64,000 bases of DNA. Source: CAYPLH01 sp964411505 (GTDB lineage: Bacteria; Bacillota; Clostridia; CAYPLH01; DUMO01). The translations under genes and the position numbers were made by a program. The stretch lies in the NCBI GenBank assembly GCA_964411505.1, contig CAYPLH010000001.1, positions 1 to 64,000 on the forward strand, given 5' to 3'. This document shows, in pieces, positions 47,476 through 57,503 of this stretch (the stretch's first letter is position 1; the number at the start of each line of letters is the position of its first letter). The notes under the pieces were generated by a model. The model was given only the letters and a program-made list of their open reading frames with translations, searched no databases and was not told the DNA's origin.

Positions 47476-50400
47476 TTAAAAACCGTAAGTGCGTACACCG
47501 CTTTCTTTAAGTTCAGTAGCTTTATCAATTGATATAGTGTTGTTTCGGTAGAAAGATTCAAACTGCTTTCTAGCTTTAGTAACATCTACAGTAATAGAAG
47601 AGAATTGACCTTTAAGTTTCTTTGGGACAATTGACGCATCCCAAAAATAAAGCTGACGGCCTTTATCTGACCACGCTTCAAAACGGTAAGTTTTTTCTTT
47701 ACCTTTAGGACGAATACAGATAGCTACAGGTAAACGTTTCTTACCTGCTTTCAATAACGCTGCTGCTCTATGACGACCTTCGTGACCAACAACTTTACCA
47801 GTCATGTCACCTAATTCGTCAACTTCAATATTCAAGAACGGCATGATTATATTTTGTCTGGTTCTAATAGATTTCAAATAAACGTCTAACGGTTGGGCGT
47901 TGTCTATAATCTCTTTTTTACTTTGAGCATTGGTAGTAGTTAAATTCAAAAAATCTTCTACGTCCATTACCATGTAACCAATACATTTATTATCTTTGGC
48001 TACTACTTTTTGGTAAGGGTGAATTGGTAAATCATACGGGGCCGCAGTTTCCTTCTTACAGTCTTTTTCCATCGCGTCTAAACGCGTGTAATAATCATCG
48101 CATTCTGCAAGATGGTCTTTAGCAATCCTCTTTGAAATAAAAGGATTATCCGTATGTTCCATTTCTACTTCTACACCACGTTCCAATTCGTCTGAATCAA
48201 ATTCAGTATCTGGAACATCGTTGTGCTTACCTACTTTAGCAGCGGTAACAGAAGTTCGTGGAATCCAAGCAGGTACACGTAACCCCAAGTTAGTAAAGAA
48301 ATCCGCCTGCACTTTAGGGTCAATATAATTTTGAATAGCTGTAGTAGAAGTAACTTTGTCTCCTACACTATGGACTAAAACTTCACCCACTTTTTTCATC
48401 GCGTCTTTATACCAAGCTTCTACTTTAGACTGAACCGCAGTAGTCTTAGTAAACGGCGAAGATTTAAGAACGTCTAATGCTACTTTTGTTCCAAGCAAAT
48501 GACGCATGTGGTGTAGTTTAGCATTAGGCTCACCTGAAATAGTTTTCAAGTATTTGCCAGTAGAAGAAACAGGTAAAGTTTTTATTACACCTTTTTGAGT
48601 TGTGGAATTATACGTCCACAAGTCATCATTAGGGGAACCTTGCGCTTTCTTCTCAGTAAGCAGTTTAATAAGACGTTTGTTAACAGGGTTGTCGCCCTTG
48701 ATAACATGTTTCTGGTTTGCGCCTTTTTTGCCAACGTAAGTTATGACTGCTTGGTTGCCATTAATTTTTACGTGTTTGTTTTTAAGTGTAGTAATACCAG
48801 TAGCTTGTTGACCAGAACCAGAACGAGCACCGAACATATACATTAACTGTATTTGTGCAGCTTTCATTTTGGTTTTTTCGCTGCCGGTTTTTAAATCCGT
48901 CAGCCATTTCTTTTGAATGATATTGATATTTTTTTCTAAATTACTAACGTGTGTAAATTTCTTAGCTGTTTTTTCTTCTTTAAACTTCGTGGTATAGAAA
49001 TAGGCTTGACCCATCGGCGTAGCAGACGTGAATACGTAGCTATCATCTTTTTTATCATTGTACGTTGGGTTCATTATTACTGTGCCAGAAGGTCTACCTT
49101 TAATTAGGATACCTTGTGTAGTGTAATAATTAAGTTGATCGTCAATAAACCCATCAAAGCCACTAGGTAAATTATGCTGAATACCTTCTTTAGTCAAAGC
49201 AGTAATAAGCTTTTTGTAATCAACATAAGTTTTACCAGAGGCGCGCACGTATTGCTTAATGAAGTCTTTAAATACTTGGTTGTATTCACGACGCAAAGCT
49301 AGATATTGTTTGTATTCCTCTGGGTATTTTGCACGTACTTTTTCTGCATCTTCAACGGTAATAACTGTAGAAGCTTTACTAGTAAGTTTCCTAACAAGTT
49401 TTTCAAGCTTGGATTTAATCTCAGTTTGAGACGACTTGGAAACTTCACCAGAATTTAAACTGGTTTTGTGGAACGCAGCATTTAACATAGGGTCTTTCAA
49501 CATAGATACGCGTCTATCTATGTTTTTCAATGCAGTCTCTGACCCGCGTTTAAAATATGAAATAAATGATTTAAATAAACCAAGTTCCTCTTTAGATATA
49601 GTAGTGTTTCTTTCTAACGCTCGCTTATTTTTATTCATAGCGTCAGCTAACTTAACTAACCACTCGTTATCTTTTTCTGTGTACGCTCTACCAGAACTAA
49701 TGTTGTCCATCAAACGAGTAAGTGCGAGTTTAGGAATTTTGTGCTGAATAAAAAAATCTTCGGCACTAGAGTAAAGACTCTTAACCTTAGTTCGTATAGC
49801 AGCCGGTGCAGGGCTGTCGGTATCAGTAAACACAAGAATAAGATACAAAATTTTCAGAGCATCTGACGTAGAATAATCACCACGTTTATTTAAAGCCACT
49901 TCTAAAAACCTCGCTACTAACATAGACGCTTTAGTTTTGTTTTTACGTTGTGCTCTCATTGCGTTTCTAGATGGTTTACGGTACGTCTTAGTCTTAGGTT
50001 TTTTCTTTTCCTTTTTACGTTCAGTTTCCTGCCTTTGTTCATCATTTATCTCTTGAAGAGTTTTGACAGTCTCGACATTTTTTGGCGGCTTCGGCTTGAA
50101 CGCTTTTTTAACTGGGTCTAAAGGTGCAGTAGGTACGTCACCTGTATTAAACTCGGAATCCGGGTGTTCCCGTAAATATTCTTTTTGTTCTTTAGGTGAC
50201 ATTTCGTAAAACCATTTGTGCAAAGCTTTAATCCCAACAAGAGGCGGCTTTGCAGTTTTTTTAGCAACGTCTGTAATATCTCGCGTACTAACTTTATCAA
50301 GCCCGATAGTCTCCGCTACTGGAGTACCTAACGGGCCTAATAAACCAGTCATGCCAGTGTGTACAGCAACATCAAGTATTTTGGACTTATCAATGGCGTC

Positions 50401-50484
50401 AGCAAGTTTTTCACCAGCTTTACTAGCTGCTTTTTTAGTAAGGTTTAGAATTTTATTTTCTTTAACGTCGTCTTCGTCTGCCAT
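47476..50484 (-). CDS. Multi-domain protein with type IB topoisomerase-like and ParB-like domains, 1002 aa
   Basis: Start ATG 50484 (SD AGGTG; a GTG nine bases upstream is less likely). Domains in order: helical N-terminus; motif WFYEMSPKEQKEYLREHPDS (about 91-110); Lys-rich linker (about 150-185); helical middle; type IB topoisomerase-like core at about 480-730 with the expected set R554 (ARSGS), K587 (VGKKGANQ), R661 (HHMRHLLGT), H705 (VLVHSV) and Y720 (NYIDP); C-terminal VVGHEGRHRAAALL ParB-like domain near 900. Such enzymes nick and reseal one DNA strand through a 3'-phosphotyrosine. It follows the portal gene, so it may be a virion protein injected with the DNA (inference). Confidence 0.78.
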   Translation of the reverse strand: MADEDDVKENKILNLTKKAASKAGEKLADAIDKSKILDVAVHTGMTGLLGPLGTPVAETIGLDKVSTRDITDVAKKTAKPPLVGIKALHKWFYEMSPKEQKEYLREHPDSEFNTGDVPTAPLDPVKKAFKPKPPKNVETVKTLQEINDEQRQETERKKEKKKPKTKTYRKPSRNAMRAQRKNKTKASMLVARFLEVALNKRGDYSTSDALKILYLILVFTDTDSPAPAAIRTKVKSLYSSAEDFFIQHKIPKLALTRLMDNISSGRAYTEKDNEWLVKLADAMNKNKRALERNTTISKEELGLFKSFISYFKRGSETALKNIDRRVSMLKDPMLNAAFHKTSLNSGEVSKSSQTEIKSKLEKLVRKLTSKASTVITVEDAEKVRAKYPEEYKQYLALRREYNQVFKDFIKQYVRASGKTYVDYKKLITALTKEGIQHNLPSGFDGFIDDQLNYYTTQGILIKGRPSGTVIMNPTYNDKKDDSYVFTSATPMGQAYFYTTKFKEEKTAKKFTHVSNLEKNINIIQKKWLTDLKTGSEKTKMKAAQIQLMYMFGARSGSGQQATGITTLKNKHVKINGNQAVITYVGKKGANQKHVIKGDNPVNKRLIKLLTEKKAQGSPNDDLWTYNSTTQKGVIKTLPVSSTGKYLKTISGEPNAKLHHMRHLLGTKVALDVLKSSPFTKTTAVQSKVEAWYKDAMKKVGEVLVHSVGDKVTSTTAIQNYIDPKVQADFFTNLGLRVPAWIPRTSVTAAKVGKHNDVPDTEFDSDELERGVEVEMEHTDNPFISKRIAKDHLAECDDYYTRLDAMEKDCKKETAAPYDLPIHPYQKVVAKDNKCIGYMVMDVEDFLNLTTTNAQSKKEIIDNAQPLDVYLKSIRTRQNIIMPFLNIEVDELGDMTGKVVGHEGRHRAAALLKAGKKRLPVAICIRPKGKEKTYRFEAWSDKGRQLYFWDASIVPKKLKGQFSSITVDVTKARKQFESFYRNNTISIDKATELKESGVRTYGF

Positions 50485-50500
50485 TTTAGTCACCTATAAA

Positions 50501-53500
50501 TTATTTTAACAAACCTTTCGACTTCGCGGCTTTAACTGTTTTAGCGTAATGATGTGGGTCACTTAAATTACGAATAGCTTTAGCCAATACAGTATCAATG
50601 TTAGCGTGATGTCTAGACTGATTAACAACAGATTTCTTTTTGCCTGTTACGGTTCTAACGTAAGCTTCACTAGCATCACCGTAGTCACGCCCAAGCAATT
50701 TAGGTTTAACTAAACCAGACTGCGGTAATTTCGTAGCAGACGCGAATTGTTCCTCGCCACCAAAACCTTCGTCACCTTCATCCTCGCCACCGAGTTCTTT
50801 AGAAACTCTGTCTTGGTATTCAGCGAAAATTTTACGCTGCTCCAAGTCATCATCCAGTTCACTCTCAATTTGTTCCAGAGATAAACCAGACGCAGCAGCA
50901 AACATGCGTAACGGAATCGGCACACCTTTCTCAGAAAGGAAATTCAACATTTCAATTGCTTGTTGATCGTTCATCGGTTCCAAAGATTTATGCCAATGAA
51001 CTTTCGGTATGCGGTATTGAGAAGCATCGCGTACTTTAAAATGCAGAGTACGGGATTTATTTTGCTTCGTGTCTTCATGTTTAAACTTATTAATTGCGGC
51101 AATAACCGGGAATAACTTGTTGTAATAAAGGCGTTGCGTAAATGAATTACGGTCGTACTTCAAGTTTTCCAAGTAAACAGTTAAGTTAACTTCCGCAGTG
51201 TTATGAACAATAATACCATTCGCAACAAATGCGGGTTCTTTACCTTTTTCCATGGAAATATCGTAAACATGCTGCTTACCGTTATCTACTATGGAAGTAA
51301 TCGGTACGTATTTATATCGAAGTTTTAATAAATGAACTAATTTACCGTGTTCTACCTTAGAAATTTTCTTAAAGTCTTGCAGAAACTGTTTATAGTCTCC
51401 ACGGGTAAACTTATCGTATAAGAAACATTTATCTGAGTTGCACGGGTTTTTCCACCCGCGAATAAGTATTTCAGTACCTTCGTCATTAACGAATATCGTA
51501 CCATGTCGGTCATGTTTAACCTTTCGTGATTTAATAAAGTCTGCAAAATAACTATTTGGAAACCCGAAGGAGTTCCTTGCTTTATTGCTAGGCATTTTAG
51601 TAAAAGACTTCGCTTTCAGATAAGGTGCAACCAAGTCAGAAAGTTCACTGGCAAACTCACTATCTGCGTATATAGTCTTTACACCTGAAGTTTTGTTTAT
51701 AGATACTTTGGTAACGATACCGAAAGAAGACAGTAAAGATTGCATCTGAGAAATTAATTCATTAGATACAGAGCTAATATTTATACGATTGCGACCCATA
51801 TTCCCGTCACAATCAATATAAGCTGCAATGAAAGCTAACTGCGTTTTACGATCAGCTTGCAGCACACTCCAAGGAATTACCTTGTTATGTGACGCGCTTT
51901 TATCTTCTTCTTTCTTCGTAACTATACCTAACTCGCCAAGCCATTCAACAAGCGTTTTAGAGTTAACTATGTAGTCAAAACAGTCTTTACGACCTTCTTT
52001 ACTATTACGTTGGTACTTACAAACATTGATATTGAAAATGTCGGACAAATAATTTTCGTAGGCTTCTAAAATGTTTTTGTCCGTATTAGTAAAACCAATA
52101 CGATCCATACGTAAATCAGGATCAACCGAAATGTAACCTTCAGAAACTATGCAACCAAGTAGATAGCCTAATTTAGAATTCATAAATTTAGGCGCTTTCA
52201 AAATATTACGCGCACGGGAAGAGTTTGCGTGTACCGGAGGTACAGACAATTCCAGAGGTAATTTCTTATTAGCTTTAACTAATTTATCCGTTGGCATACA
52301 AACCAAATAACCTTCTTTAAGGTCTTTTGCCTGTACCCAAGCAGTTTCATTACCGTTAAATACAAGTACAGGGTGAATATCGGTACATTTAATTTCTGGT
52401 CCGCTTTCTGTAGTAATTTTCAAAGTCGGTGCATAACCACTATACAACCATTTAACTGCTTTTTCTGGTTGGTAGCGCCCACTTACTTTTATATTAATAT
52501 CTTGCTGTTTTTTCTTACTACCTTTATTAGAAAGTTGTTCAATTGGAATTAACCCGTTCTCTGTAGAAATAAGGGTGTCTCCAGTTAAACAGGCGTAGTT
52601 GATGTCACCAGACAAAAATGATTCACTGATATTCAAACCGCGTAATTTCATAGCGGTAGTTTGATCGTAAATATCAGTAATCTTAAAGAAGTCACCACCC
52701 TGTCTAATTTCTTGAGTGTTAATTCCATTTCGTGTGGTAATAATCGGGCCTAACGGGTCCAAGTCACCTTTCTGGAATAACTCAGTGATTGCAGTCATTT
52801 CTTCGGCAGTTGGTTCCCATACACCTTCGATACCCGCCTGCACATGCATAGCTGCGCGCATACGACGAGACGTTTCAACTAAAGTACCACGGAATAAAAG
52901 TTTTTCCAGCAAATAAATAGGAAGAATGCGGCGGAAATAAGAAGTAGGTCTATTTCTATCGTGAGTGAAACGACCTAAATAAAGTGTAGTCAACGGGTCA
53001 AGTTGAAAATCACCTTCCAGCATATTGTTGATAAGCTTTTGAGGGATGTGTTTTCTTAACTTAACAATTTGTTCATCGTCACTTTCTAAAAAGTTTCTGA
53101 GTTCTTTACTTGGACGTACAGTAACTACAGGGTCAATTGAAGTGAATGGTGAATACTGAATGGTGCACTGTTCCAATTCATAAGGAATCATATCAGTAAA
53201 GGCTTTTGACCTTTCGTCAAAAACCATTGTTGCGCAGAATTCACCGAAAATTAATTCGTTAGCACGAATAAAAGCGTGGTTGTTTTTTAATTGAAGACGC
53301 TCAATTGCAGACGTGTAAATTTCTAGTTCATCTTCTGGGCAACCTGTTAAAGACAGATCAGAAAAAGGAAGCGTAGAAGCAAAGTCTACAGCAGAACCAG
53401 CTACACTATCATAGTTGTACATATCTCTATAAAAATGGCGAAGTTGGGTATCTTGTTTGTCGTTAATAATACCCAACAACATTGTGTCCATATTAGCACG

Positions 53501-53689
53501 TTGGTTCATGCCAATACCGGACACACTCATACCGCCACCACCGCCACCTAATCCAGCAACGTTAGCAGTTTCTACATTACGAGACATAACACCTGCTTTA
53601 CGCGTTGAATCTCTTTCGTAAGAGGCAACAATTTTTTTAGTGCCGCCTGAATTTGAGACACCTAGAGTTCGGTTATTTACCTTAATCAT
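50501..53689 (-). CDS. Portal protein containing an intein, 1062 aa precursor
   Basis: The exteins (366 + 232 residues) give a 598-residue mature protein with portal-like features: FYRDMYNYDSVAGSAVDF near residue 86, a Gly-rich N-terminal segment, the ESFLSGDINYA region at the intein site, and an acidic C-terminal part. Position next to the terminase, size and pattern support portal; a formal match would be needed for proof. The intein sits between Ala366 and Thr831. Portals form the dodecameric DNA entry ring of the capsid. Confidence 0.78.
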   Translation of the reverse strand: MIKVNNRTLGVSNSGGTKKIVASYERDSTRKAGVMSRNVETANVAGLGGGGGGMSVSGIGMNQRANMDTMLLGIINDKQDTQLRHFYRDMYNYDSVAGSAVDFASTLPFSDLSLTGCPEDELEIYTSAIERLQLKNNHAFIRANELIFGEFCATMVFDERSKAFTDMIPYELEQCTIQYSPFTSIDPVVTVRPSKELRNFLESDDEQIVKLRKHIPQKLINNMLEGDFQLDPLTTLYLGRFTHDRNRPTSYFRRILPIYLLEKLLFRGTLVETSRRMRAAMHVQAGIEGVWEPTAEEMTAITELFQKGDLDPLGPIITTRNGINTQEIRQGGDFFKITDIYDQTTAMKLRGLNISESFLSGDINYACLTGDTLISTENGLIPIEQLSNKGSKKKQQDINIKVSGRYQPEKAVKWLYSGYAPTLKITTESGPEIKCTDIHPVLVFNGNETAWVQAKDLKEGYLVCMPTDKLVKANKKLPLELSVPPVHANSSRARNILKAPKFMNSKLGYLLGCIVSEGYISVDPDLRMDRIGFTNTDKNILEAYENYLSDIFNINVCKYQRNSKEGRKDCFDYIVNSKTLVEWLGELGIVTKKEEDKSASHNKVIPWSVLQADRKTQLAFIAAYIDCDGNMGRNRINISSVSNELISQMQSLLSSFGIVTKVSINKTSGVKTIYADSEFASELSDLVAPYLKAKSFTKMPSNKARNSFGFPNSYFADFIKSRKVKHDRHGTIFVNDEGTEILIRGWKNPCNSDKCFLYDKFTRGDYKQFLQDFKKISKVEHGKLVHLLKLRYKYVPITSIVDNGKQHVYDISMEKGKEPAFVANGIIVHNTAEVNLTVYLENLKYDRNSFTQRLYYNKLFPVIAAINKFKHEDTKQNKSRTLHFKVRDASQYRIPKVHWHKSLEPMNDQQAIEMLNFLSEKGVPIPLRMFAAASGLSLEQIESELDDDLEQRKIFAEYQDRVSKELGGEDEGDEGFGGEEQFASATKLPQSGLVKPKLLGRDYGDASEAYVRTVTGKKKSVVNQSRHHANIDTVLAKAIRNLSDPHHYAKTVKAAKSKGLLK
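51200..52591 (-). other. Intein in the portal gene (LAGLIDADG type), 464 aa
   Basis: Residues 367-830. N-terminal block CLTGDTLIS with catalytic Cys1, block B CTDIHPVL with His, two LAGLIDADG-like helices (KLGYLLGCIVSEGY and LAFIAAYIDCDGN), block F HVYDISMEKG, C-terminal IIVHN followed by Thr. All splicing residues are present, so it is probably active both in splicing and as a homing endonuclease. Confidence 0.93.
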
Positions 53690-53691
53690 TT

Positions 53692-53883
53692 TTATACCTT
53701 CTCGGTTTGTTCAGGTACAGGTAAAGAAATTCTGTGACGAATACACGTGTAAGTAGAAACACCGTTAGCTTTTAAAATTGGCATCTTGGTATTACATTCT
53801 GGGCAATACTGAGTATCCACAATTTTAGAAGTAGTGTTAATTGTTTCGTTCTGTTTTAAGTCGAAAGGAGATTTTAAATTCAT
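53692..53883 (-). CDS. Small zinc-finger-like protein, 63 aa
   Basis: CPEC and CIRH pairs (residues 28-31 and about 49-52) form a probable zinc site. Start at the second ATG (53883) because GAGGT is 7 bases before it. It lies between portal and terminase with 2- and 17-base gaps. Confidence 0.68.
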   Translation of the reverse strand: MNLKSPFDLKQNETINTTSKIVDTQYCPECNTKMPILKANGVSTYTCIRHRISLPVPEQTEKV

Positions 53884-53900
53884 TTTCATTACCTCATAAA

Positions 53901-56900
53901 TTACATGGATGCGCCAATTGCCCGGCCTTTGATAACTGCTACGTTTACGCCACCACCAGAGGACTGAGTGCCGGTTACACCAACGACAGCTCTATGTGAT
54001 TGCTTTCTAGGTTTAAAATATTTATCGTACTTTTCGTTTAACAAGAAACGAAAGCCTAATGCAACAGCACGGAAAACATCGTCAGTTCTGTTATCTCCTT
54101 TATCTACGGTTTTCATTTTGTCTACTACAGTAGAAAACTGATTGCGTAAGTGAGAAACAGGTTTTCCTCGAAATACTTCTGGGTAATCTGATTTTGGAAT
54201 AATGCAATCTTCTTCTGAGAGTTCCAATTTAGGGAACACCATTAAACCTTCATCTTGCACGTAAGACCTCATTGCTATGAAGTCTATATATTTTAGTGAA
54301 TAAACTTCTGTAAATAAAAGGGAAGGGTTTTCTTCTTCTGCTACAGATAAAGTTGCAAGAGACTGCCAACGGTCAGCAACAATACCACGTATATCGAACT
54401 CTTTAATAATCAAAGGTAACAAACGTTTAATGATCTTACCTTGGCTAATAGTTGTTTTATTTTTCTCCGGCATTATTTCAATAACAGCCAGCGTTTCAAT
54501 TTTATTCTGGCTACGCTGCATAATAGCCATACCAAAACTGTTATTACTATGACCAGCGTCTAAAGCCAAAATAGTTCCATTAGGAGAAAGACCGGCTGTA
54601 TTAATTCCAGTTACTTCCGGATAGATATACGCTTTTTCTCGTTTGCGAACAATAATTTCTTTGTATTCAATTTTATTTTTAAGAGTACCAAAACAAGCAT
54701 TAATTTTCCCTGAGTTCGTAAAGAACGGGTTAGCATTCTCTGGCGGGATAGCTGCGTAGTCACGGTCAGCCATAACAGGGTCATCTAAATAGGCTTGCAT
54801 AATTACTTCAGATTTTCTTGGAACCTTCGGGTTAATTTCCCAAGTAGGTGTATGAATAGACAAAACTGTTTTTGAAAATTCGTTTTTCTTGAAGCGAGTA
54901 AACAAAGGTCCGCTTACGGAAGCCGGAGAAGAAACGTTAAGCGCCATAGACGGCATAATGGTGTCGTATTTACCTGAGCGTAAATAATCATACGCAGACT
55001 GCCGCATGGTCAAACAAGAGCGATCTAACGCTTCCCAAATTTTTGTACCAGATACAGTAATCTTATCACCGTCTTCTGACATGTGGTCCATTTCGTCGAT
55101 AGAAAATAACCAACGAGTTTTACCACGCAATTTACCTTTGTGCGGAACTTCCGGTTGCAAAAAGATTTTGCGATGGCGGTATCTTACATAGGTATCTTTC
55201 TTCTTGTAAATCTCAACACCGTATTTCTTTTCGTAGTACTTCATTAATTCATGGTATTCATCGAACCACATGGAGTTTTCAATTGCATCCATGATTGGTT
55301 CCCAAAGCAACGTCATAACACTAGATAACGACATAGCAACAAAAGAAGCTACTAGCGTTACGTTAGACAAGCCGGTATAAAATTCAGCAGGTCTTTGCAG
55401 CTTCAACATTTTGTGAAGAAGATAAGTACTTGCGAAAGAAACGCCTATTGATTTTCCCGAATTATGGGAAACAAAACCGTTAGACCAGAACTGGTGGGTA
55501 TCTGGCAAGGTAAAATCATAAGTAATTTTCGGTTTCTTGGATACAGAAACTTTATCTACCTTGGAGAAAAGACAGTCTTCTTCAAGAATTATTTCTTTGA
55601 GGTAAGAATATTCATGTTTTTGTTCAACATTAAATAAATGGCAATATTTGTCTAGAACAAAAAATAGTTTAACCGCTCTCTGACGTGATAAACCTACATT
55701 GTCCGCCGTAAGTCTTTTGTATAAGTCTTCAATAAACATTGGGTTGGTAGTATCTTTACGTGCACGGTATTTAGAACCTAACACAGCAGACTTACCTAAT
55801 GAAGCCCGTTTTCTGCGAATTTTATTATCTGCGTTGTTAGACGGAAAAACTTCTAAATAATTAAGACTATCAATAAAAGATAATAAACGCTGTTTAATAC
55901 AGGCTGGAATCTTGTCATAAAAATAGGGCATGTCAGTGACACGTTCTGAGTTAGACTTTACTAATTTAGAAAGCGACGCTATTTTTCTTTCACTAAAGAA
56001 ACCAATTTCTTTTTCAAATACTTCCAAGAATTTATTACCTTGGATAGATAATTCGTAGCTATTCTTTTGAACTTGTTTTTCAGACCCGTTGGTGGCCCAT
56101 GTTTTACGTTTACGAATTCTAGTTACAATACCTATGTTTAATAACATAGCTTGAATTTCGTAAATAAGATTTTTACTTAAAGAAGTGCAAGTGACGGAGG
56201 CTTTTTCTACAGTCCCGTCACCTTCAAAGTAAGCCCGTAAGAAAGAAGTCTGTATAGTCTTTGAACCAGACAAAATACTTTGAGGTACATGTTTACTCTT
56301 TGACTTTAATTCTGTATTTAAACCAAGTGAACGCAGTTTATCAATAGTTCTCTGTCCACCACCGATACGAATACCTTTGATAACACCTTTATGTTTCTGG
56401 AAGGTGACAGCATTTTTACTAACTAAACCAGACAAACAATTTCTAGTGTAATCCAGTAAATTCACGTCGAGGTTACTAATATAGTTTTTATAACCTTCCG
56501 CTACCCATAAACCGAAAACAAAAGCCAGTTTTTCGTCTAACCGGGTGTTATCAACACTAGTTACTTTATTTCCATACACCTGAGTGTTGTATTTAATCTT
56601 CACGTAATCATCAGTGGTTATATCTTTTAATTTTTTGAAACGATCAATCAAATAAAGAGGGTGGTCACTAGTACCCTCTATAACATATCCATGTTTAGTA
56701 GTTACTTTAATAGTATGTTCTGCCTTTGATACATAGAAATCAGATGTGCTTTCCATGCCAGTTTTGGCGTTGTGTACTGGCATAGAGAAACTATTAAACC
56801 CTGTTTGCATACCAGTCGCGTATTTATCAATACGTACTAAGCCTTCATGAGTCAGTACAAGAGTGTTACCGACTACACAACGTTGCCCGCATATCTGAAC

Positions 56901-57503
56901 TAGTTCCTGATAAATATTAAGCTTATCTTTCTTAAATGCTTTCGAGCGATGCAGTCCGCACTTCGGACAAACACCCCAACGGAATAAAGTAATCTTTTTT
57001 GAAAAGTAACTTGGTTTAGCATCTACAGGTAAACTTAAAATACTATCTTGATATTTCTTTTTCGTACACTTCGGACATATCTCGCCAAATAATTTAGAGT
57101 ACATCCACATTTGTCGAGCGAACGGTTTAATTGTTTTAAAACCGTAATAAGGGTCATAGCAGAATTCAAAGAAATTCGCCATTTCCGGTATTTCAGAATC
57201 ATTAATATGTAAGTCCGGAGCAATAACATTATTGTCGTTTAAAACTTGGTCTAACTTATCCATTAAAGAACCAACAGCGTCTTCATGTTCTTTATCGTCT
57301 AAGTCAGCATAACGGTCAGCGATGGACTTTCTTACTTTACCACCAGAATAAACGAATTCTTCTGCCGATGAAAAGTCTTGACCTAATTCAATATGCTTTT
57401 GTGCAGTCATTACGTTTTCGTATTTACTGCAAATATAATCAATTCCTTTTTTGCTTTTTTTGCAACTCAAGAATTTCGCGCAGTTTAGGCAGGATTCTTT
57501 CAT
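53901..57503 (-). CDS. terL: Terminase large subunit containing an intein, 1200 aa precursor
   Basis: The exteins (208 + 519) give a 727-residue packaging motor. The ATPase has Walker A GQR|SGKS split by the intein and Walker B WLFSIDEMDHM; the nuclease has ALDAGHSNNSFGMAIM, VADRW and GDNRTDDVFRA with its metal-binding aspartates. A CPKC ... CPKC zinc ribbon lies at about 143-182, an addition to the usual fold. The protein pumps and cuts DNA at the portal. Starts inside the previous gene (65-base overlap) with SD GTGGAA. Confidence 0.92.
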   Translation of the reverse strand: MKESCLNCAKFLSCKKSKKGIDYICSKYENVMTAQKHIELGQDFSSAEEFVYSGGKVRKSIADRYADLDDKEHEDAVGSLMDKLDQVLNDNNVIAPDLHINDSEIPEMANFFEFCYDPYYGFKTIKPFARQMWMYSKLFGEICPKCTKKKYQDSILSLPVDAKPSYFSKKITLFRWGVCPKCGLHRSKAFKKDKLNIYQELVQICGQRCVVGNTLVLTHEGLVRIDKYATGMQTGFNSFSMPVHNAKTGMESTSDFYVSKAEHTIKVTTKHGYVIEGTSDHPLYLIDRFKKLKDITTDDYVKIKYNTQVYGNKVTSVDNTRLDEKLAFVFGLWVAEGYKNYISNLDVNLLDYTRNCLSGLVSKNAVTFQKHKGVIKGIRIGGGQRTIDKLRSLGLNTELKSKSKHVPQSILSGSKTIQTSFLRAYFEGDGTVEKASVTCTSLSKNLIYEIQAMLLNIGIVTRIRKRKTWATNGSEKQVQKNSYELSIQGNKFLEVFEKEIGFFSERKIASLSKLVKSNSERVTDMPYFYDKIPACIKQRLLSFIDSLNYLEVFPSNNADNKIRRKRASLGKSAVLGSKYRARKDTTNPMFIEDLYKRLTADNVGLSRQRAVKLFFVLDKYCHLFNVEQKHEYSYLKEIILEEDCLFSKVDKVSVSKKPKITYDFTLPDTHQFWSNGFVSHNSGKSIGVSFASTYLLHKMLKLQRPAEFYTGLSNVTLVASFVAMSLSSVMTLLWEPIMDAIENSMWFDEYHELMKYYEKKYGVEIYKKKDTYVRYRHRKIFLQPEVPHKGKLRGKTRWLFSIDEMDHMSEDGDKITVSGTKIWEALDRSCLTMRQSAYDYLRSGKYDTIMPSMALNVSSPASVSGPLFTRFKKNEFSKTVLSIHTPTWEINPKVPRKSEVIMQAYLDDPVMADRDYAAIPPENANPFFTNSGKINACFGTLKNKIEYKEIIVRKREKAYIYPEVTGINTAGLSPNGTILALDAGHSNNSFGMAIMQRSQNKIETLAVIEIMPEKNKTTISQGKIIKRLLPLIIKEFDIRGIVADRWQSLATLSVAEEENPSLLFTEVYSLKYIDFIAMRSYVQDEGLMVFPKLELSEEDCIIPKSDYPEVFRGKPVSHLRNQFSTVVDKMKTVDKGDNRTDDVFRAVALGFRFLLNEKYDKYFKPRKQSHRAVVGVTGTQSSGGGVNVAVIKGRAIGASM
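55461..56879 (-). other. Intein in the terminase gene (LAGLIDADG type), 473 aa
   Basis: Residues 209-681. N-terminal CVVGNTLVLT, block B GTSDHPLY, LAGLIDADG helices LAFVFGLWVAEGY and TSFLRAYFEGDGT, block F TYDFTLPDTHQFWSN, C-terminal VSHN followed by Ser. Inserted inside the Walker A loop, the most conserved point of the ATPase, as is typical for inteins. All key splicing residues are present. Confidence 0.95.
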
